Source of the DNA: Oscillospiraceae bacterium | GTDB taxonomy: Bacteria; Bacillota; Clostridia; Oscillospirales; Oscillospiraceae | Length of the DNA stretch: 64,000 bases | Assembly (NCBI GenBank): GCA_017430455.1 | Contig: JAFRMX010000023.1 | Span: forward strand, 247,246-311,245 | Direction of reading: 5' to 3' | Part shown: one piece after another, positions 17,834-26,842 of the stretch | How positions within the stretch are numbered: the stretch's first letter is position 1 | Layout: each line of letters opens with the position of its first letter | The notes under the pieces: generated by a model | What the model was told of the DNA's origin: nothing | Database searches by the model: none | The model's input: only the letters and a program-made list of their open reading frames with translations | Translations under genes and position numbers: made by a program

Positions 17834-17903
17834 TAAGCAAATCGAGATATTGTATTGATATTGTATATGTGATATCATACCTCAAACAATGGAGGTGAAG
17901 CAT

Positions 17904-18854
17904 ATGGAACTTCGGACATTGCACTATTTTACGACAGTAGCTGAAGAACTGAATATCACCCGGGCCGCGGAGCGGCTGAACATGAGCCAGCCTCCTCTGA
18001 GCAAACAGATCATCAATCTGGAGGAAGAGCTGGGCGTCAGGCTGTTTACACGCGGCAAAAGGCACCTCAGCCTGACCGATGCAGGTATCGTTTTTTACCG
18101 CAGAGCAAAACAGATCCTCGATCTCTGCGAAATGTCAAAGGAGGAGATCTCATCTCTCGAGGGGCTTTCGGGTACCATACATGTAAGTCTTGTCGAGGGA
18201 AGAGCCCCGTTTCTTCTGTCCAGATGGGTCTACGGATTCAGGCAGGAGTATCCCAATGTAAAATTCGAGCTCTGGAACGGGAGCGGTGATGACGCTCTTG
18301 ACCGTCTTTACCACGGGCTGGCAGATATCTCGCTTATAGCTTCCCCCTACGATACGGAACACCTCCGCGGTTTTGCTGTCGGGAGAGAGCCGTGGGTGGC
18401 CATAATGTCGAAAGATCACCCTCTCGCAAAAACCGATGGTGATTTCATATCTCTTAAAGATCTGGCAAATGAGCCTCTGCTGCTTCCTGCCAGGAAAAGC
18501 CGCACCGAGGCTGTACGGAACTGGTTCAAGGAAGTGGATGCTGAGCCCGAGATAGTCTGTGTGCTCAGCAACTATCTGGACGCCGTTGCTCTTGCTGAAC
18601 AGAATGCAGGCATAGCGATCTTCCCGCAGACCACATATACCGTAAACGAACTCATCGTTAAGAAGATAATTACGGAAAGCGCCCGTCAGATCGAATACGA
18701 CATAGTCTGGGTCAAAGACCGCGATCTGACTCCCCTTATAGAGGAATTTATAGAGTTTATAAAAGACAGCCGTGAAGACGAAAAGCAGCACAGGCAGAAA
18801 TATCTTCTTCCACACTGGGAGTATCTGCCTCCTGAGGATACAAAGTTTCTCTGA
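17904..18854 (+). CDS. LysR-type transcriptional regulator, proposed glutamine-metabolism regulator
   Basis: The 316-residue LTTR has a winged helix at residues 1-60 (MELRTLHYFTTVAEELNITRAAERLNMSQPPLSKQI...LGVRLFTR) and a periplasmic-binding-like effector domain from about 90. The start at 17904 is chosen because GGAGGTG lies just inside a longer frame beginning with ATG at 17889. It is divergent from pyrG and ends 6 bp before the convergent gatD. Its binding sites, inferred from shared dyads, lie before pyrG, glnA and the second asnB. ATCATACC half-sites beside its own promoter and start (17791-17798, 17874-17881) suggest autoregulation. The effector is unknown; glutamine, 2-oxoglutarate or a purine would fit. 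Confidence 0.85.
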   Translation: MELRTLHYFTTVAEELNITRAAERLNMSQPPLSKQIINLEEELGVRLFTRGKRHLSLTDAGIVFYRRAKQILDLCEMSKEEISSLEGLSGTIHVSLVEGRAPFLLSRWVYGFRQEYPNVKFELWNGSGDDALDRLYHGLADISLIASPYDTEHLRGFAVGREPWVAIMSKDHPLAKTDGDFISLKDLANEPLLLPARKSRTEAVRNWFKEVDAEPEIVCVLSNYLDAVALAEQNAGIAIFPQTTYTVNELIVKKIITESARQIEYDIVWVKDRDLTPLIEEFIEFIKDSREDEKQHRQKYLLPHWEYLPPEDTKFL

Positions 18855-18860
18855 TCTTTT

Positions 18861-19583
18861 TTATAACTTCCAGGATCTCAGCAGTCCTTCTTTTGCAGCA
18901 TTCTCGGCTGAATCGTCCAGAGGCTGGAGCTCAAAAAAACCGTATTTCCGCTCGAGAGCTGTTTTCAGGATAAGATCGCAGAGCTCCGGATTTTTCGGCA
19001 GGACCGGGCCGTGATAATAAGTAGCAAACACATTTTTGTACCTGGCACCTTCGCGTCCGTCCTCCCCGTTATTTCCGCTCCCTTTTAAAACAGTGCCGAG
19101 AGATCTTACAGTTCCGGAGAGAAATGTCTTTCCTGCATGGTTTTCAAACCCGACTATCGTTCCGGCTTCTTCCGAAATGCAGGCAGTGTTTCCTATCATA
19201 CGCTTTTCGCCTGCAACCGTAAAAACATCTATAGCACCTATATATTCACACTTTGTTCCGTCAGACATCTGATAATAATGCCCCAGCAGCTGATAGCCTC
19301 CGCAGATAGCGAGAAATGTTTTCCCGTCTTCTGCGGCGGCTTTTATATTATTGCCTTTACCGCGCTGCAGATCTTCCATCAGAAGCTTCTGTTCAAAATC
19401 CTGACCTCCCCCTATGAAGATCAGGTCATAATCGCTGAGCGGATCACTGTCTCCGTATTTCACTTCGGCAAAAAGGCACTCGATACCGCGCCATTGAAGC
19501 CGCTTTTCCATACATACGGTATTTCCCCGATCCCCGTAGAGATTCAGCAGATCGGGATAGATATGGCACATCTTCAGTTCCAT
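18861..19583 (-). CDS. gatD: Lipid II isoglutaminyl synthase, glutaminase subunit GatD
   Basis: GatD releases ammonia from glutamine for MurT, which amidates the alpha-carboxyl of D-glutamate in the peptidoglycan stem. The 240-residue class I-like amidotransferase has nucleophile Cys94 (AICGGYQLLG) and catalytic His191 (YYHGP), matching the Staphylococcus enzyme layout. It overlaps the end of murT by 10 bp, so the two subunits are coupled. The placement inside a block of glutamine-dependent enzymes puts wall amidation together with nucleotide and asparagine amidation. Confidence 0.93.
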   Translation of the reverse strand: MELKMCHIYPDLLNLYGDRGNTVCMEKRLQWRGIECLFAEVKYGDSDPLSDYDLIFIGGGQDFEQKLLMEDLQRGKGNNIKAAAEDGKTFLAICGGYQLLGHYYQMSDGTKCEYIGAIDVFTVAGEKRMIGNTACISEEAGTIVGFENHAGKTFLSGTVRSLGTVLKGSGNNGEDGREGARYKNVFATYYHGPVLPKNPELCDLILKTALERKYGFFELQPLDDSAENAAKEGLLRSWKL

Positions 19584-20959
19584 TTTTCCTTCGTCCTGTC
19601 TCCTCTGCCTTTGGTCGTATTAAGAATATCCCATATATTGAGCATCGAGGTGTAATTTGCGGCTATATATACTTTGGTCTCTGATTCTGACAGTGCTACA
19701 GTCAGATCGTTTTCTCCGTCAAGAAGTTTTATCTTCTCTGTATCCAGACCAGCATATTTGAGTCTGAGGAGCATGTCTCGTTTTCTCGTCCCGAAGGTGA
19801 AATACCTGTTGTCTTTATTGCTCTCAGACGCAAATCCTTCAAAATCCGCGTCCCATATCCAAGAGATATCTGTTCCGTCGTTATAATTGTCATTCAAAGC
19901 GAAGACGAACATTGCAGGATCCTTCTCCATTGAAAGATATTCAAGGATCCGATCCATTCCCTCGGGATTCTTTGCAAGCATAAGCTTTATCGCGTTGCCG
20001 TTCAGCTCAAATTCCTCCATGCGTCCGAAGGGCGGGCGGCATTCCCCGAGCCTTTCTGCTGTCTTCGAAGGGTCCGCACCCAGAGCATACAATACACTTA
20101 AGGCTGAGACAGCATTATAGATATTGTATGTCCCAGGAACCGATACCCGTGCATCGAATTCTATGTCCCCGCAGAGAAAGGATATATCCGTCCCTTCTTT
20201 ATCCGGAAACGCAGCAGTTACGGAAACATCCGGAAGAGGACGACGTGCCCCGCAAGCCGGACAGTACCAGTCACCGAGATGTGAAAATGTCCGTTTCCTG
20301 TATTCATACATTCCCCCGCAACGCAGGCATCTCGGAACGTCCGAGCTTTTCTCTCTGCCGGAAGCAAGATCCGTGCTGACCCCGAAGTACAGCACCTTAT
20401 TCGGTATCTCTTCCCCTAAAGTCGCTGTCAGGGGGCAGTCGCCGTTCAGGCATACCGTTGCCTCCGGCGCCGCTTTGATTCCTTTACGGAGCAGATCCCG
20501 TATATGCGAGACTTCTCCGTAACGGTCGAGCTGGTCGCGGAAAATGTTTGCAACAAGTATTATCTCGGGCCGTAGGGCGCGCGAAATATCGAACAGAAAT
20601 GCTTCATCGCATTCGACTACGGCGTATTTTTTCTCTTTCTTCCTTCTTCCGAAAAAATCCGTCTCAAGGATGAACGAAGCCGCGATCCCGTTTGTCATGT
20701 TTGCGCCTGATCTGTTGGATATACACGATCTTTCCTGCTCCGGAAGCATATTCCTGATCATTGATGATGTGGTCGTCTTTCCGTTGGTGCCGGACACAAC
20801 AATACATACAAGCCCCTTCGAAAGTTCTTCAATGATCCCCGGATAAAGACGCAACGCAACGCTGCCCGGGAGAGCTGTACCTCCTCTGCCGAGCAGCCTC
20901 AGAACATAATGTATGATCTTGCATGCCGCGCAGGTAAAAAACAGTCTGAGATTTTTCAT
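19574..20959 (-). CDS. murT: Lipid II isoglutaminyl synthase, Mur ligase-like subunit MurT
   Basis: MurT is the ATP-dependent ligase subunit that phosphorylates lipid II D-glutamate and amidates it with ammonia from GatD. The 461 residues have the Mur ligase P-loop GTNGKTTT (about 58-65) and a four-cysteine zinc ribbon inserted in the middle domain (CLRCGG...CPACGARRP, about 215-245). The C-terminal DUF1727 region holds the GatD contact. No Shine-Dalgarno precedes the ATG at 20959. An extended -10 element (TGA-TAAAAT) lies only 7 nt upstream, so the mRNA may be leaderless. Confidence 0.93.
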   Translation of the reverse strand: MKNLRLFFTCAACKIIHYVLRLLGRGGTALPGSVALRLYPGIIEELSKGLVCIVVSGTNGKTTTSSMIRNMLPEQERSCISNRSGANMTNGIAASFILETDFFGRRKKEKKYAVVECDEAFLFDISRALRPEIILVANIFRDQLDRYGEVSHIRDLLRKGIKAAPEATVCLNGDCPLTATLGEEIPNKVLYFGVSTDLASGREKSSDVPRCLRCGGMYEYRKRTFSHLGDWYCPACGARRPLPDVSVTAAFPDKEGTDISFLCGDIEFDARVSVPGTYNIYNAVSALSVLYALGADPSKTAERLGECRPPFGRMEEFELNGNAIKLMLAKNPEGMDRILEYLSMEKDPAMFVFALNDNYNDGTDISWIWDADFEGFASESNKDNRYFTFGTRKRDMLLRLKYAGLDTEKIKLLDGENDLTVALSESETKVYIAANYTSMLNIWDILNTTKGRGDRTKEKWN

Positions 20960-20966
20960 GATGTGT

Positions 20967-20975
20967 ATTTTATCA
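20967..20975 (-). promoter_or_regulatory. Possible leaderless promoter of murT-gatD
   Basis: TGA-TAAAAT on the minus strand (hexamer 20967-20972) ends 7 nt before the ATG, placing the start point at the start codon. Its -35 region (about 20990-20995) overlaps the glnA LysR dyad. Confidence 0.45.
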
Positions 20976-20991
20976 CATAATAATAATGGAA

Positions 20992-21012
20992 ATCATATCT
21001 TAACGGTATGAT
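20992..21012 (+). promoter_or_regulatory. LysR-type regulator binding dyad upstream of glnA
   Basis: ATCATATC-TTAAC-GGTATGAT has 8-bp arms with one mismatch, centre 21002. It is 54 bp from the first base of the glnA -10 and also overlaps the -35 region of the divergent murT promoter. Confidence 0.7.
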
Positions 21013-21052
21013 TTTTATAACGATAAGTGTATTTCAGTTTTTTCTGCCGGAA

Positions 21053-21061
21053 TGCTAAATT
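21053..21061 (+). promoter_or_regulatory. glnA-asnB promoter (extended -10)
   Basis: TGC-TAAATT has its hexamer at 21056-21061 and lacks a good -35 (TTCAGT at 21033-21038). The predicted start point is near 21068, with a leader of about 27 nt and GGAGGTGG before the GTG start. Confidence 0.55.
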
Positions 21062-21094
21062 TAACCGTATATTATTTTACGGAGGTGGATCGCG

Positions 21095-23188
21095 GTGAAA
21101 AGCACGGAAGAATATTTCGGTTCATTGGTTTTTGATGAAAAAGTGATGCGCGAACGGCTCAGCGATGAAGTATATTCATCCATGAAAAGGACGATCGATC
21201 AGGGAGAAAAGCTCGACCTGCAGGTCGCAAATGCCGTGGCCTCTGCTATGTGTTCCTGGGCAGTTGAGCACGGAGCGACACATTTTACCCATTGGTTCCA
21301 GCCTCTTACAGGTATTACGGCCGAGAAGCACGACGGTTTTATTTCCCCTTCCCATGACGGCAGGATAATTATGGAGTTCTCCGGCAAAGAACTGATCAAA
21401 GGCGAGCCTGATGCCTCGAGCTTCCCCTCGGGCGGTCTGAGGGCTACTTTCGAGGCCAGGGGCTACACTGCCTGGGACCCCACTTCTTTCGCGTTCATCA
21501 AAGGCAAGACGCTTTGCATCCCTACGGCCTTCTGTTCCTACGGAGGAGAAGCCCTTGACAAGAAGACCCCTCTACTGAGGAGCATGGAAGCGCTTAACAA
21601 GCAGGCTCTGCGCATACTCAGGCTTTTCGGCAACGACAGCGTAAAGCAGGTAAAGCCTGTGGTCGGTCCGGAACAGGAGTATTTCCTTATAGACCGGGAA
21701 ATGTTCCTGAAACGTAAGGATCTGATTTATTCCGGGCGGACTCTGTTCGGTGCCAAGCCTCCTAAAGGGCAGGAACTGGATGATCATTATTTTGGCGCAA
21801 TAAAGCCCCGCGTTCAGTCATTCATGGACGATCTGAATGAAGAGCTCTGGAAGCTCGGGGTTTTTGCAAAAACGGAACACAACGAGGTCGCTCCCTCACA
21901 GCACGAACTGGCACCAATATACGGGTCCGCCAATATTGCAACAGATCATAACCAGCTGACAATGGAGATCATGAAGAGAGTAGCGGAAAAGCACGGCCTT
22001 GTCTGCCTTCTGCATGAAAAACCGTTTGCGGGAGTCAACGGAAGCGGAAAACACAACAACTGGTCTCTGAGCACAGATACCGGGATCAATCTCCTGAGCC
22101 CCGGCGAGACACCTTACGAAAACGCCCAGTTTCTGCTGTTTCTCGTAGCCGTTATTCAGGCTGTGGACGATTATCAGTCTCTTCTCAGGCTCTCGGTCGC
22201 GACTGCGGGCAACGACCACCGTCTGGGTGCCAACGAGGCTCCTCCGGCAGTCATTTCCGTTTTTCTGGGAGATGAGCTGAGCGCAGTACTGGACGCGATC
22301 GAGAAAGATATTCCGTATGAGGGAACAGAGCGGAAAAAGATCCGGCTGGGTACGGATGTCCTGCCGAGATTTACGCGCGATACCACCGACAGAAACCGCA
22401 CTTCGCCCTTTGCGTTTACGGGAAACAAATTCGAGTTCCGTATGGTCGGCTCGGGCGATTCCATAGCCTGTGCCAATATAATGCTCAATACAGCCGTAGC
22501 AGAATCTCTGAAACAATTTGCAGACCGGCTCGGCGAGGCTGAGGATTTCGATTCTGCTCTGCATGATCTGATAAGAGAGACCATCAGCAAGCACAAGAGG
22601 ATACTGTTCAACGGCAACGGGTATGAAGATGCATGGATCAAAGAAGCTGTTGAAAAACGCGGGCTTTTAAACCTCAGAACAACTCCTGATGCTCTGGTGC
22701 GTGTCCTGGATGACCGGAACATGAAGGTTTTGGTCTCACACGGAGTCTTTTCCGAGAGCGAGGTCAGGTCCCGCTATGAGATCCAGATGGAAAACTATGT
22801 GCGAACTGTCAGGATCGAGGCTCTGACCATGTGCGATATGGCTATGAAAGAAATACTCCCGGCTGTCTCGGGGTATTCTGCTTCACTTGCGTGCGTGATC
22901 TCGGAGAAAAAAGCGGCTGACGGCTCCCTTGCCTGCAGATATGAGCTTAAGACGCTATCCAAGCTTTCTTCGCTGGTAGATGAGATCGATGAAGCATCGG
23001 ATGAACTTAAGGAGAAGATAGATCATCTTGATCAGATCGGAGATATCACGAAGCAGGCATATTATGTGCGTGATGAGATCATTCCTGCTATGCAGACTCT
23101 GCGCTTACCCTGTGACGAGGCGGAAACCGATACCGCTTCCGAGTATTGGCCTTTCCCGACATACGGCGATCTGCTTTTTGCGGTCTGA
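21095..23188 (+). CDS. glnA: Glutamine synthetase, type III
   Basis: This enzyme makes glutamine from glutamate, ammonia and ATP, and is the only producer in a block of glutamine users. The 697-residue length and the N-terminal [15 protein letters not shown] and [15 protein letters not shown] segments mark the large type III (GlnN) class rather than GSI. Catalytic-domain features include [10 protein letters not shown] (about 190), [14 protein letters not shown] (about 260), [10 protein letters not shown] (about 315) and a [16 protein letters not shown] region (about 430). The start is GTG at 21095 behind GGAGGTGG. It is expressed from the LysR-associated promoter and followed after 9 bp by asnB. 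Confidence 0.95.
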   Translation: MKSTEEYFGSLVFDEKVMRERLSDEVYSSMKRTIDQGEKLDLQVANAVASAMCSWAVEHGATHFTHWFQPLTGITAEKHDGFISPSHDGRIIMEFSGKELIKGEPDASSFPSGGLRATFEARGYTAWDPTSFAFIKGKTLCIPTAFCSYGGEALDKKTPLLRSMEALNKQALRILRLFGNDSVKQVKPVVGPEQEYFLIDREMFLKRKDLIYSGRTLFGAKPPKGQELDDHYFGAIKPRVQSFMDDLNEELWKLGVFAKTEHNEVAPSQHELAPIYGSANIATDHNQLTMEIMKRVAEKHGLVCLLHEKPFAGVNGSGKHNNWSLSTDTGINLLSPGETPYENAQFLLFLVAVIQAVDDYQSLLRLSVATAGNDHRLGANEAPPAVISVFLGDELSAVLDAIEKDIPYEGTERKKIRLGTDVLPRFTRDTTDRNRTSPFAFTGNKFEFRMVGSGDSIACANIMLNTAVAESLKQFADRLGEAEDFDSALHDLIRETISKHKRILFNGNGYEDAWIKEAVEKRGLLNLRTTPDALVRVLDDRNMKVLVSHGVFSESEVRSRYEIQMENYVRTVRIEALTMCDMAMKEILPAVSGYSASLACVISEKKAADGSLACRYELKTLSKLSSLVDEIDEASDELKEKIDHLDQIGDITKQAYYVRDEIIPAMQTLRLPCDEAETDTASEYWPFPTYGDLLFAV

Positions 23189-23197
23189 CAGACGATC

Positions 23198-25033
23198 ATG
23201 TGCGGGATCTGCGGATTTGTTTCAAAATCTGATACTGATCATAAAACCCTGGCCGCGATGACTGATTTGCTGAGTCATCGCGGCCCGGATGATGCAGGTA
23301 CCTGGATCGGAGCAGTCAACGGACTGTACTGCGGTCTTGGCCACAGACGCCTTTCTGTTCTGGATCTTTCTTCGTCCGGGCATCAGCCGATGACCACCGA
23401 AGAAGGCGATTATTCCATCGTTTATAACGGCGAGATATATAACTACGGCGCGATACGCAAAGAATTGGAAGCCGAAGGCGAATCCTTCAGAAGCAATACG
23501 GACACTGAAGTGGTACTGAAGGGCTTTCGCAAATGGAAAGAAGGCCTGCTCGACCGCTGTAACGGGATGTTTGCGTTTGCCGTTCTGGACCATCGCAGCG
23601 GAGAGCTCTTTATGGCAAGAGACAGGATGGGACAGAAACCGCTATATTATTATCTCGACGGTACCTCCCTTGTATTTGCATCGGAGCTTAAGGCGTTTTC
23701 TGCATGCCCCTCCCTGCAATTGGAGATCGACAAGGATGTTCTGCCTTATTATCTTTACAACGGATATCTTACAGGCGAAAAAACAATATATAAGAATGTA
23801 TACCGTCTTCATCAGGGCTGTTTTGCGAAGTATAAGGATTCAAAGCTGAGTGTCAGTACATTCTGGAGCCTTGACGAAACGGAAGAGGACATTCCCTATG
23901 AAGATGCCAAAGAAAAACTGAAGCTGCTTCTGACGGACTCTGTCAGGCTCAGAATGATCTCCGACGTTCCTTTGGGAGCATTTCTCAGCGGAGGAACAGA
24001 TTCTTCCCTTATTGCTGCTCTTGCAGCCCGACTCTCCGGAAGCAGGCTGAAGACTTATACCATAAGCTTTGACAACAGAAAGTATGATGAATCCGCGTAT
24101 GCCGAAAAAGTATCCGGGATAATCGGTTCCGAACACCATGTACTTAAGGTGGAGGACAGGGATTTCTCGGAGATGACGGACAGGATGGCCTGGTATTATG
24201 ACGAACCGTTCGCAGATCAGTCGGAGATCCCGACAATGCTTGTTTCCAAGGCAGCGGCCCAAGATGTCAAGGTAGTCCTTTCCGGTGACGCAGGTGATGA
24301 ACTCTTCGGAGGATACGATATCCATTCCACAGTGGCAAAATATGAAAGGCTCCGCGGATTTTCACCGCTTGCTTCAATATTAACTGAAAAAAAGGTTTTT
24401 TCCGGAGTGACCGGAATGCGTACGGAAGTTCTGTCAGACTATGGAAAGCTCGGCATGGACGGAGTACAGCTCTGGAACGCCGGGAAAAGCAGAGATATAG
24501 AAGCTCTCTGCGGGATGAGACCCGAACCGCAGCTGTACGGTCTCAAAGACTCTGATGCCGTCTCCAGAAGGATGAGGCTTGAATGTCTGACGTATCTCCC
24601 TGATGACATACTCGTAAAGCTGGATCGTGCATCAATGAGCTGGTCCCTGGAGGCAAGAAGTCCTCTTCTTGACTACAGGATAGTAGAATACGCCTTTTCA
24701 CTGCCGCAGAGATATAAGTTTGCCGGAGGCGTCCGCAAAAAGATCCTTAAGGACATTCTGTATGATCTGGTGCCCAAGGAACTTTTCGACAGACCAAAAC
24801 AGGGCTTTAATATCCCGGTCCGGGAATATATGAAGGAGACTCAGCGGAGAGATCTTCAGGATCTATCACAAAAGGACTTTATCGACAGGCAGGGCCTGTT
24901 TCGTCCGGAGGCAGTCAGCAGGCTCGTCGAAGAATATGACCGGGGTGATGAACGGCACTTCTGGCTTTTATGGAACTATTATGTATTCCAGCTTTGGTAT
25001 GACAGGCATATATCAGGAAAAATACGGTCATAA
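23198..25033 (+). CDS. asnB: Asparagine synthase, glutamine-hydrolysing (first copy)
   Basis: This enzyme amidates aspartate using glutamine and ATP. The 611 residues start MCGICGF, giving N-terminal nucleophile Cys2 after Met removal, with RHRGPD-type and NGEIYN motifs of the class II amidotransferase (1-190). The synthetase PP-loop is FLSGGTDSSLIAAL (about 260), followed by SGDAGDELFGGY (about 360). The long form resembles Bacillus AsnB/AsnO and amidotransferases of surface-polymer clusters, so another acceptor than aspartate is possible. No clear ribosome site lies in the 9 bp after glnA, so coupling is likely. A strong terminator follows. Confidence 0.9.
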   Translation: MCGICGFVSKSDTDHKTLAAMTDLLSHRGPDDAGTWIGAVNGLYCGLGHRRLSVLDLSSSGHQPMTTEEGDYSIVYNGEIYNYGAIRKELEAEGESFRSNTDTEVVLKGFRKWKEGLLDRCNGMFAFAVLDHRSGELFMARDRMGQKPLYYYLDGTSLVFASELKAFSACPSLQLEIDKDVLPYYLYNGYLTGEKTIYKNVYRLHQGCFAKYKDSKLSVSTFWSLDETEEDIPYEDAKEKLKLLLTDSVRLRMISDVPLGAFLSGGTDSSLIAALAARLSGSRLKTYTISFDNRKYDESAYAEKVSGIIGSEHHVLKVEDRDFSEMTDRMAWYYDEPFADQSEIPTMLVSKAAAQDVKVVLSGDAGDELFGGYDIHSTVAKYERLRGFSPLASILTEKKVFSGVTGMRTEVLSDYGKLGMDGVQLWNAGKSRDIEALCGMRPEPQLYGLKDSDAVSRRMRLECLTYLPDDILVKLDRASMSWSLEARSPLLDYRIVEYAFSLPQRYKFAGGVRKKILKDILYDLVPKELFDRPKQGFNIPVREYMKETQRRDLQDLSQKDFIDRQGLFRPEAVSRLVEEYDRGDERHFWLLWNYYVFQLWYDRHISGKIRS

Positions 25034-25037
25034 TACT

Positions 25038-25066
25038 AATGCGGCATTCTTTATGAATGCCGCATT
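25038..25066 (+). terminator. Terminator after glnA-asnB
   Basis: AATGCGGCATTC / GAATGCCGCATT form a perfect 12-bp stem with a 5-nt loop, starting 4 bp after the asnB stop and followed by T-rich sequence. Confidence 0.85.
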
Positions 25067-25087
25067 TTACTGTTGAGATAAACGGTC

Positions 25088-25095
25088 ATCATATC
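25088..25095 (+). promoter_or_regulatory. Extra ATCATATC half-site upstream of the second asnB
   Basis: The 8-mer is identical to the distal glnA half-site. It is followed by TTATT but not by an inverted half. It lies 56 bp upstream of the full dyad, possibly as a secondary LysR contact. Confidence 0.35.
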
Positions 25096-25143
25096 TTATT
25101 AGAGGAAATAATACGTTGAAATACCGGATTCAGAGAAGCTCTG

Positions 25144-25162
25144 TCATATCTTTACGATATGA
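25144..25162 (+). promoter_or_regulatory. LysR-type regulator binding dyad upstream of asnB2-glmS-purA-purB
   Basis: TCATATC-TTTAC-GATATGA has perfect 7-bp arms, centre 25153, 54 bp from the first base of the -10 at 25207. This is the best of the three dyads. Confidence 0.75.
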
Positions 25163-25203
25163 TAAAGCAAATGTCGGCGGTATTTTATATGTTATCGGAG
25201 AGA

Positions 25204-25212
25204 TGATATAAT
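25204..25212 (+). promoter_or_regulatory. Promoter of asnB2-glmS-purA-purB (extended -10)
   Basis: TGA-TATAAT has its hexamer at 25207-25212 and a poor -35 (TTTATA, 25184-25189). The start point is expected near 25219, just ahead of GGAGGTG and the ATG at 25242. Confidence 0.6.
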
Positions 25213-25241
25213 TCCGACATTGATTGCCGGAGGTGCCTGAT

Positions 25242-26825
25242 ATGTGCTGTATAATGGGAACGCTTTCGGATCATTATCCGAAGGAAAAGATAATTGAATG
25301 TTTTGACCGGACAAAATCGAGAGGTCCTGACGACACAAGGATCGAAAGAGCCGGAAGCGGGTATCTCTGCTTTCACAGGCTCTCCATAATGGGTCTCGAC
25401 GAAACGGGAATGCAGCCGTTTTCCAGAGGAAAAAACAAGATCGTCTGCAACGGTGAGCTCTACGGCTGGCGAAAGCAGCGTGAAGCTCTTGAAAAGAGAG
25501 GGTACAGTTTTATCAGCGGTTCCGACTGCGAACTGCTCCTGCCCATGTATGAGGAATACGGTCTGGAAATGTTCCGTTACCTGGACTCGGAGTTTGCTCT
25601 CATTCTCTATGACGGTGAAAGCGGACAGCTGATCGCTGCAAGAGATCCTATAGGCATAAGACCGCTCTACTACGGTTTTTTTCCTGACGGAGCTGTTGCT
25701 TTTGCAAGTGAAGCCCAGGATCTGACCGGTCTCTGCGAAAAGATCATGCCCTTCCCTCCGGGGCATTATTATGCTGACGGAAAATTCACCCGCTATGCCG
25801 ATCTGACGACTGTTTCCGAACCTCTCAGCGACGATCTGGAGACAGTCTGCAGCAATATCAGAGAAAAACTGATTGCCGGAGTAGAAAAGCGTCTCGATTC
25901 AGACGCTCCTCTGGGCTTTCTTTTGTCCGGAGGATTGGATTCAAGTCTGGTATGTGCGATCTCTTCAAAGCTTCTGGGCAAAAAGGTCAGGACCTTTGCA
26001 ATAGGCATGGATAAAGACCCGATAGACCTTAAATACGCTCAGATCGCAGCAGATTATATAGGGGCTGAGCACACAGCCTTTCATATGACTCGCGAGGACG
26101 TTTTGAATGCTCTGGATGAGGTCGTCCGTCTGCTCGGAACATGGGATATCACCACTGTACGCGCGAGCCTGGGTATGTATCTCTGCTGCAAAGCCATTCA
26201 TGAACATACAGATATCCGGGTCCTTATGACCGGAGAGATCTCAGACGAACTTTTCGGATACAAATATACCGACTTTGCGCCATCCCCCGAGGCCTTTCAG
26301 GCTGAAAGCAAGAAACGGATCGACGAGCTTCATATGTATGACGTTCTGCGGGCAGACCGCTGTATCTCCGTAAACTCTATGGAAGCCAGGGTGCCTTTCG
26401 GGGATCTTGAATTTGTCCGTTATGTCATGTCTGCCGACCCGTCTCTGAAGATGAACAGGTACAACATGGGGAAATATCTTCTCCGCCATGCCTTTGAAAA
26501 TGATCATATTCTCCCGGACGAGATCCTCTGGAGACAGAAAGCGGCATTTTCCGATGCTGTCGGGCATTCGCTGGTGGATGATCTGAAGGAATATGCAGAA
26601 ACCGTTTACGATGACAAGGCCTTCGCTGAGGGCTGTTCAAAATACTCGTACTGCAAGCCGTTTACAAAAGAGAGTCTTCTCTACAGGGATATCATCGAAA
26701 AGCATTATCCCGGTCAGGCGGAAATGATCGCCGATTTCTGGATGCCGAACAAAGAGTGGGATGGCTGCAATGTGGATGACCCGTCGGCAAGAGTGCTCTC
26801 AAACTACGGAGCGAGCGGAATATAA
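25242..26825 (+). CDS. asnB: Asparagine synthase, glutamine-hydrolysing (second copy, E. coli AsnB-like)
   Basis: This 527-residue enzyme has nucleophile Cys2 (MCCIMG), SRGPDD (about 35), NGELYG and RDPIGIRPLYYG in the glutaminase half. The synthetase half has PP-loop FLLSGGLDSSLVCAI (about 225), GEISDELFG (about 325) and SMEARVPF (about 380). Length and the C-terminal WDGCNVDDPSARVL resemble E. coli AsnB, so this is the better candidate for the true asparagine maker of the two copies. The start at 25242 is fixed by GGAGGTG and by the need for an N-terminal Cys; a longer frame would bury it. It is the first gene of a four-gene operon with glmS, purA and purB. Confidence 0.92.
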   Translation: MCCIMGTLSDHYPKEKIIECFDRTKSRGPDDTRIERAGSGYLCFHRLSIMGLDETGMQPFSRGKNKIVCNGELYGWRKQREALEKRGYSFISGSDCELLLPMYEEYGLEMFRYLDSEFALILYDGESGQLIAARDPIGIRPLYYGFFPDGAVAFASEAQDLTGLCEKIMPFPPGHYYADGKFTRYADLTTVSEPLSDDLETVCSNIREKLIAGVEKRLDSDAPLGFLLSGGLDSSLVCAISSKLLGKKVRTFAIGMDKDPIDLKYAQIAADYIGAEHTAFHMTREDVLNALDEVVRLLGTWDITTVRASLGMYLCCKAIHEHTDIRVLMTGEISDELFGYKYTDFAPSPEAFQAESKKRIDELHMYDVLRADRCISVNSMEARVPFGDLEFVRYVMSADPSLKMNRYNMGKYLLRHAFENDHILPDEILWRQKAAFSDAVGHSLVDDLKEYAETVYDDKAFAEGCSKYSYCKPFTKESLLYRDIIEKHYPGQAEMIADFWMPNKEWDGCNVDDPSARVLSNYGASGI

Positions 26826-26842
26826 ATCAGAGGTGAAACAAA

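Noticed and set aside
26826..26842. glmS ribozyme or other riboswitch before glmS
   Set aside because: Only 17 bp separate asnB2 and glmS, too short for the ribozyme.
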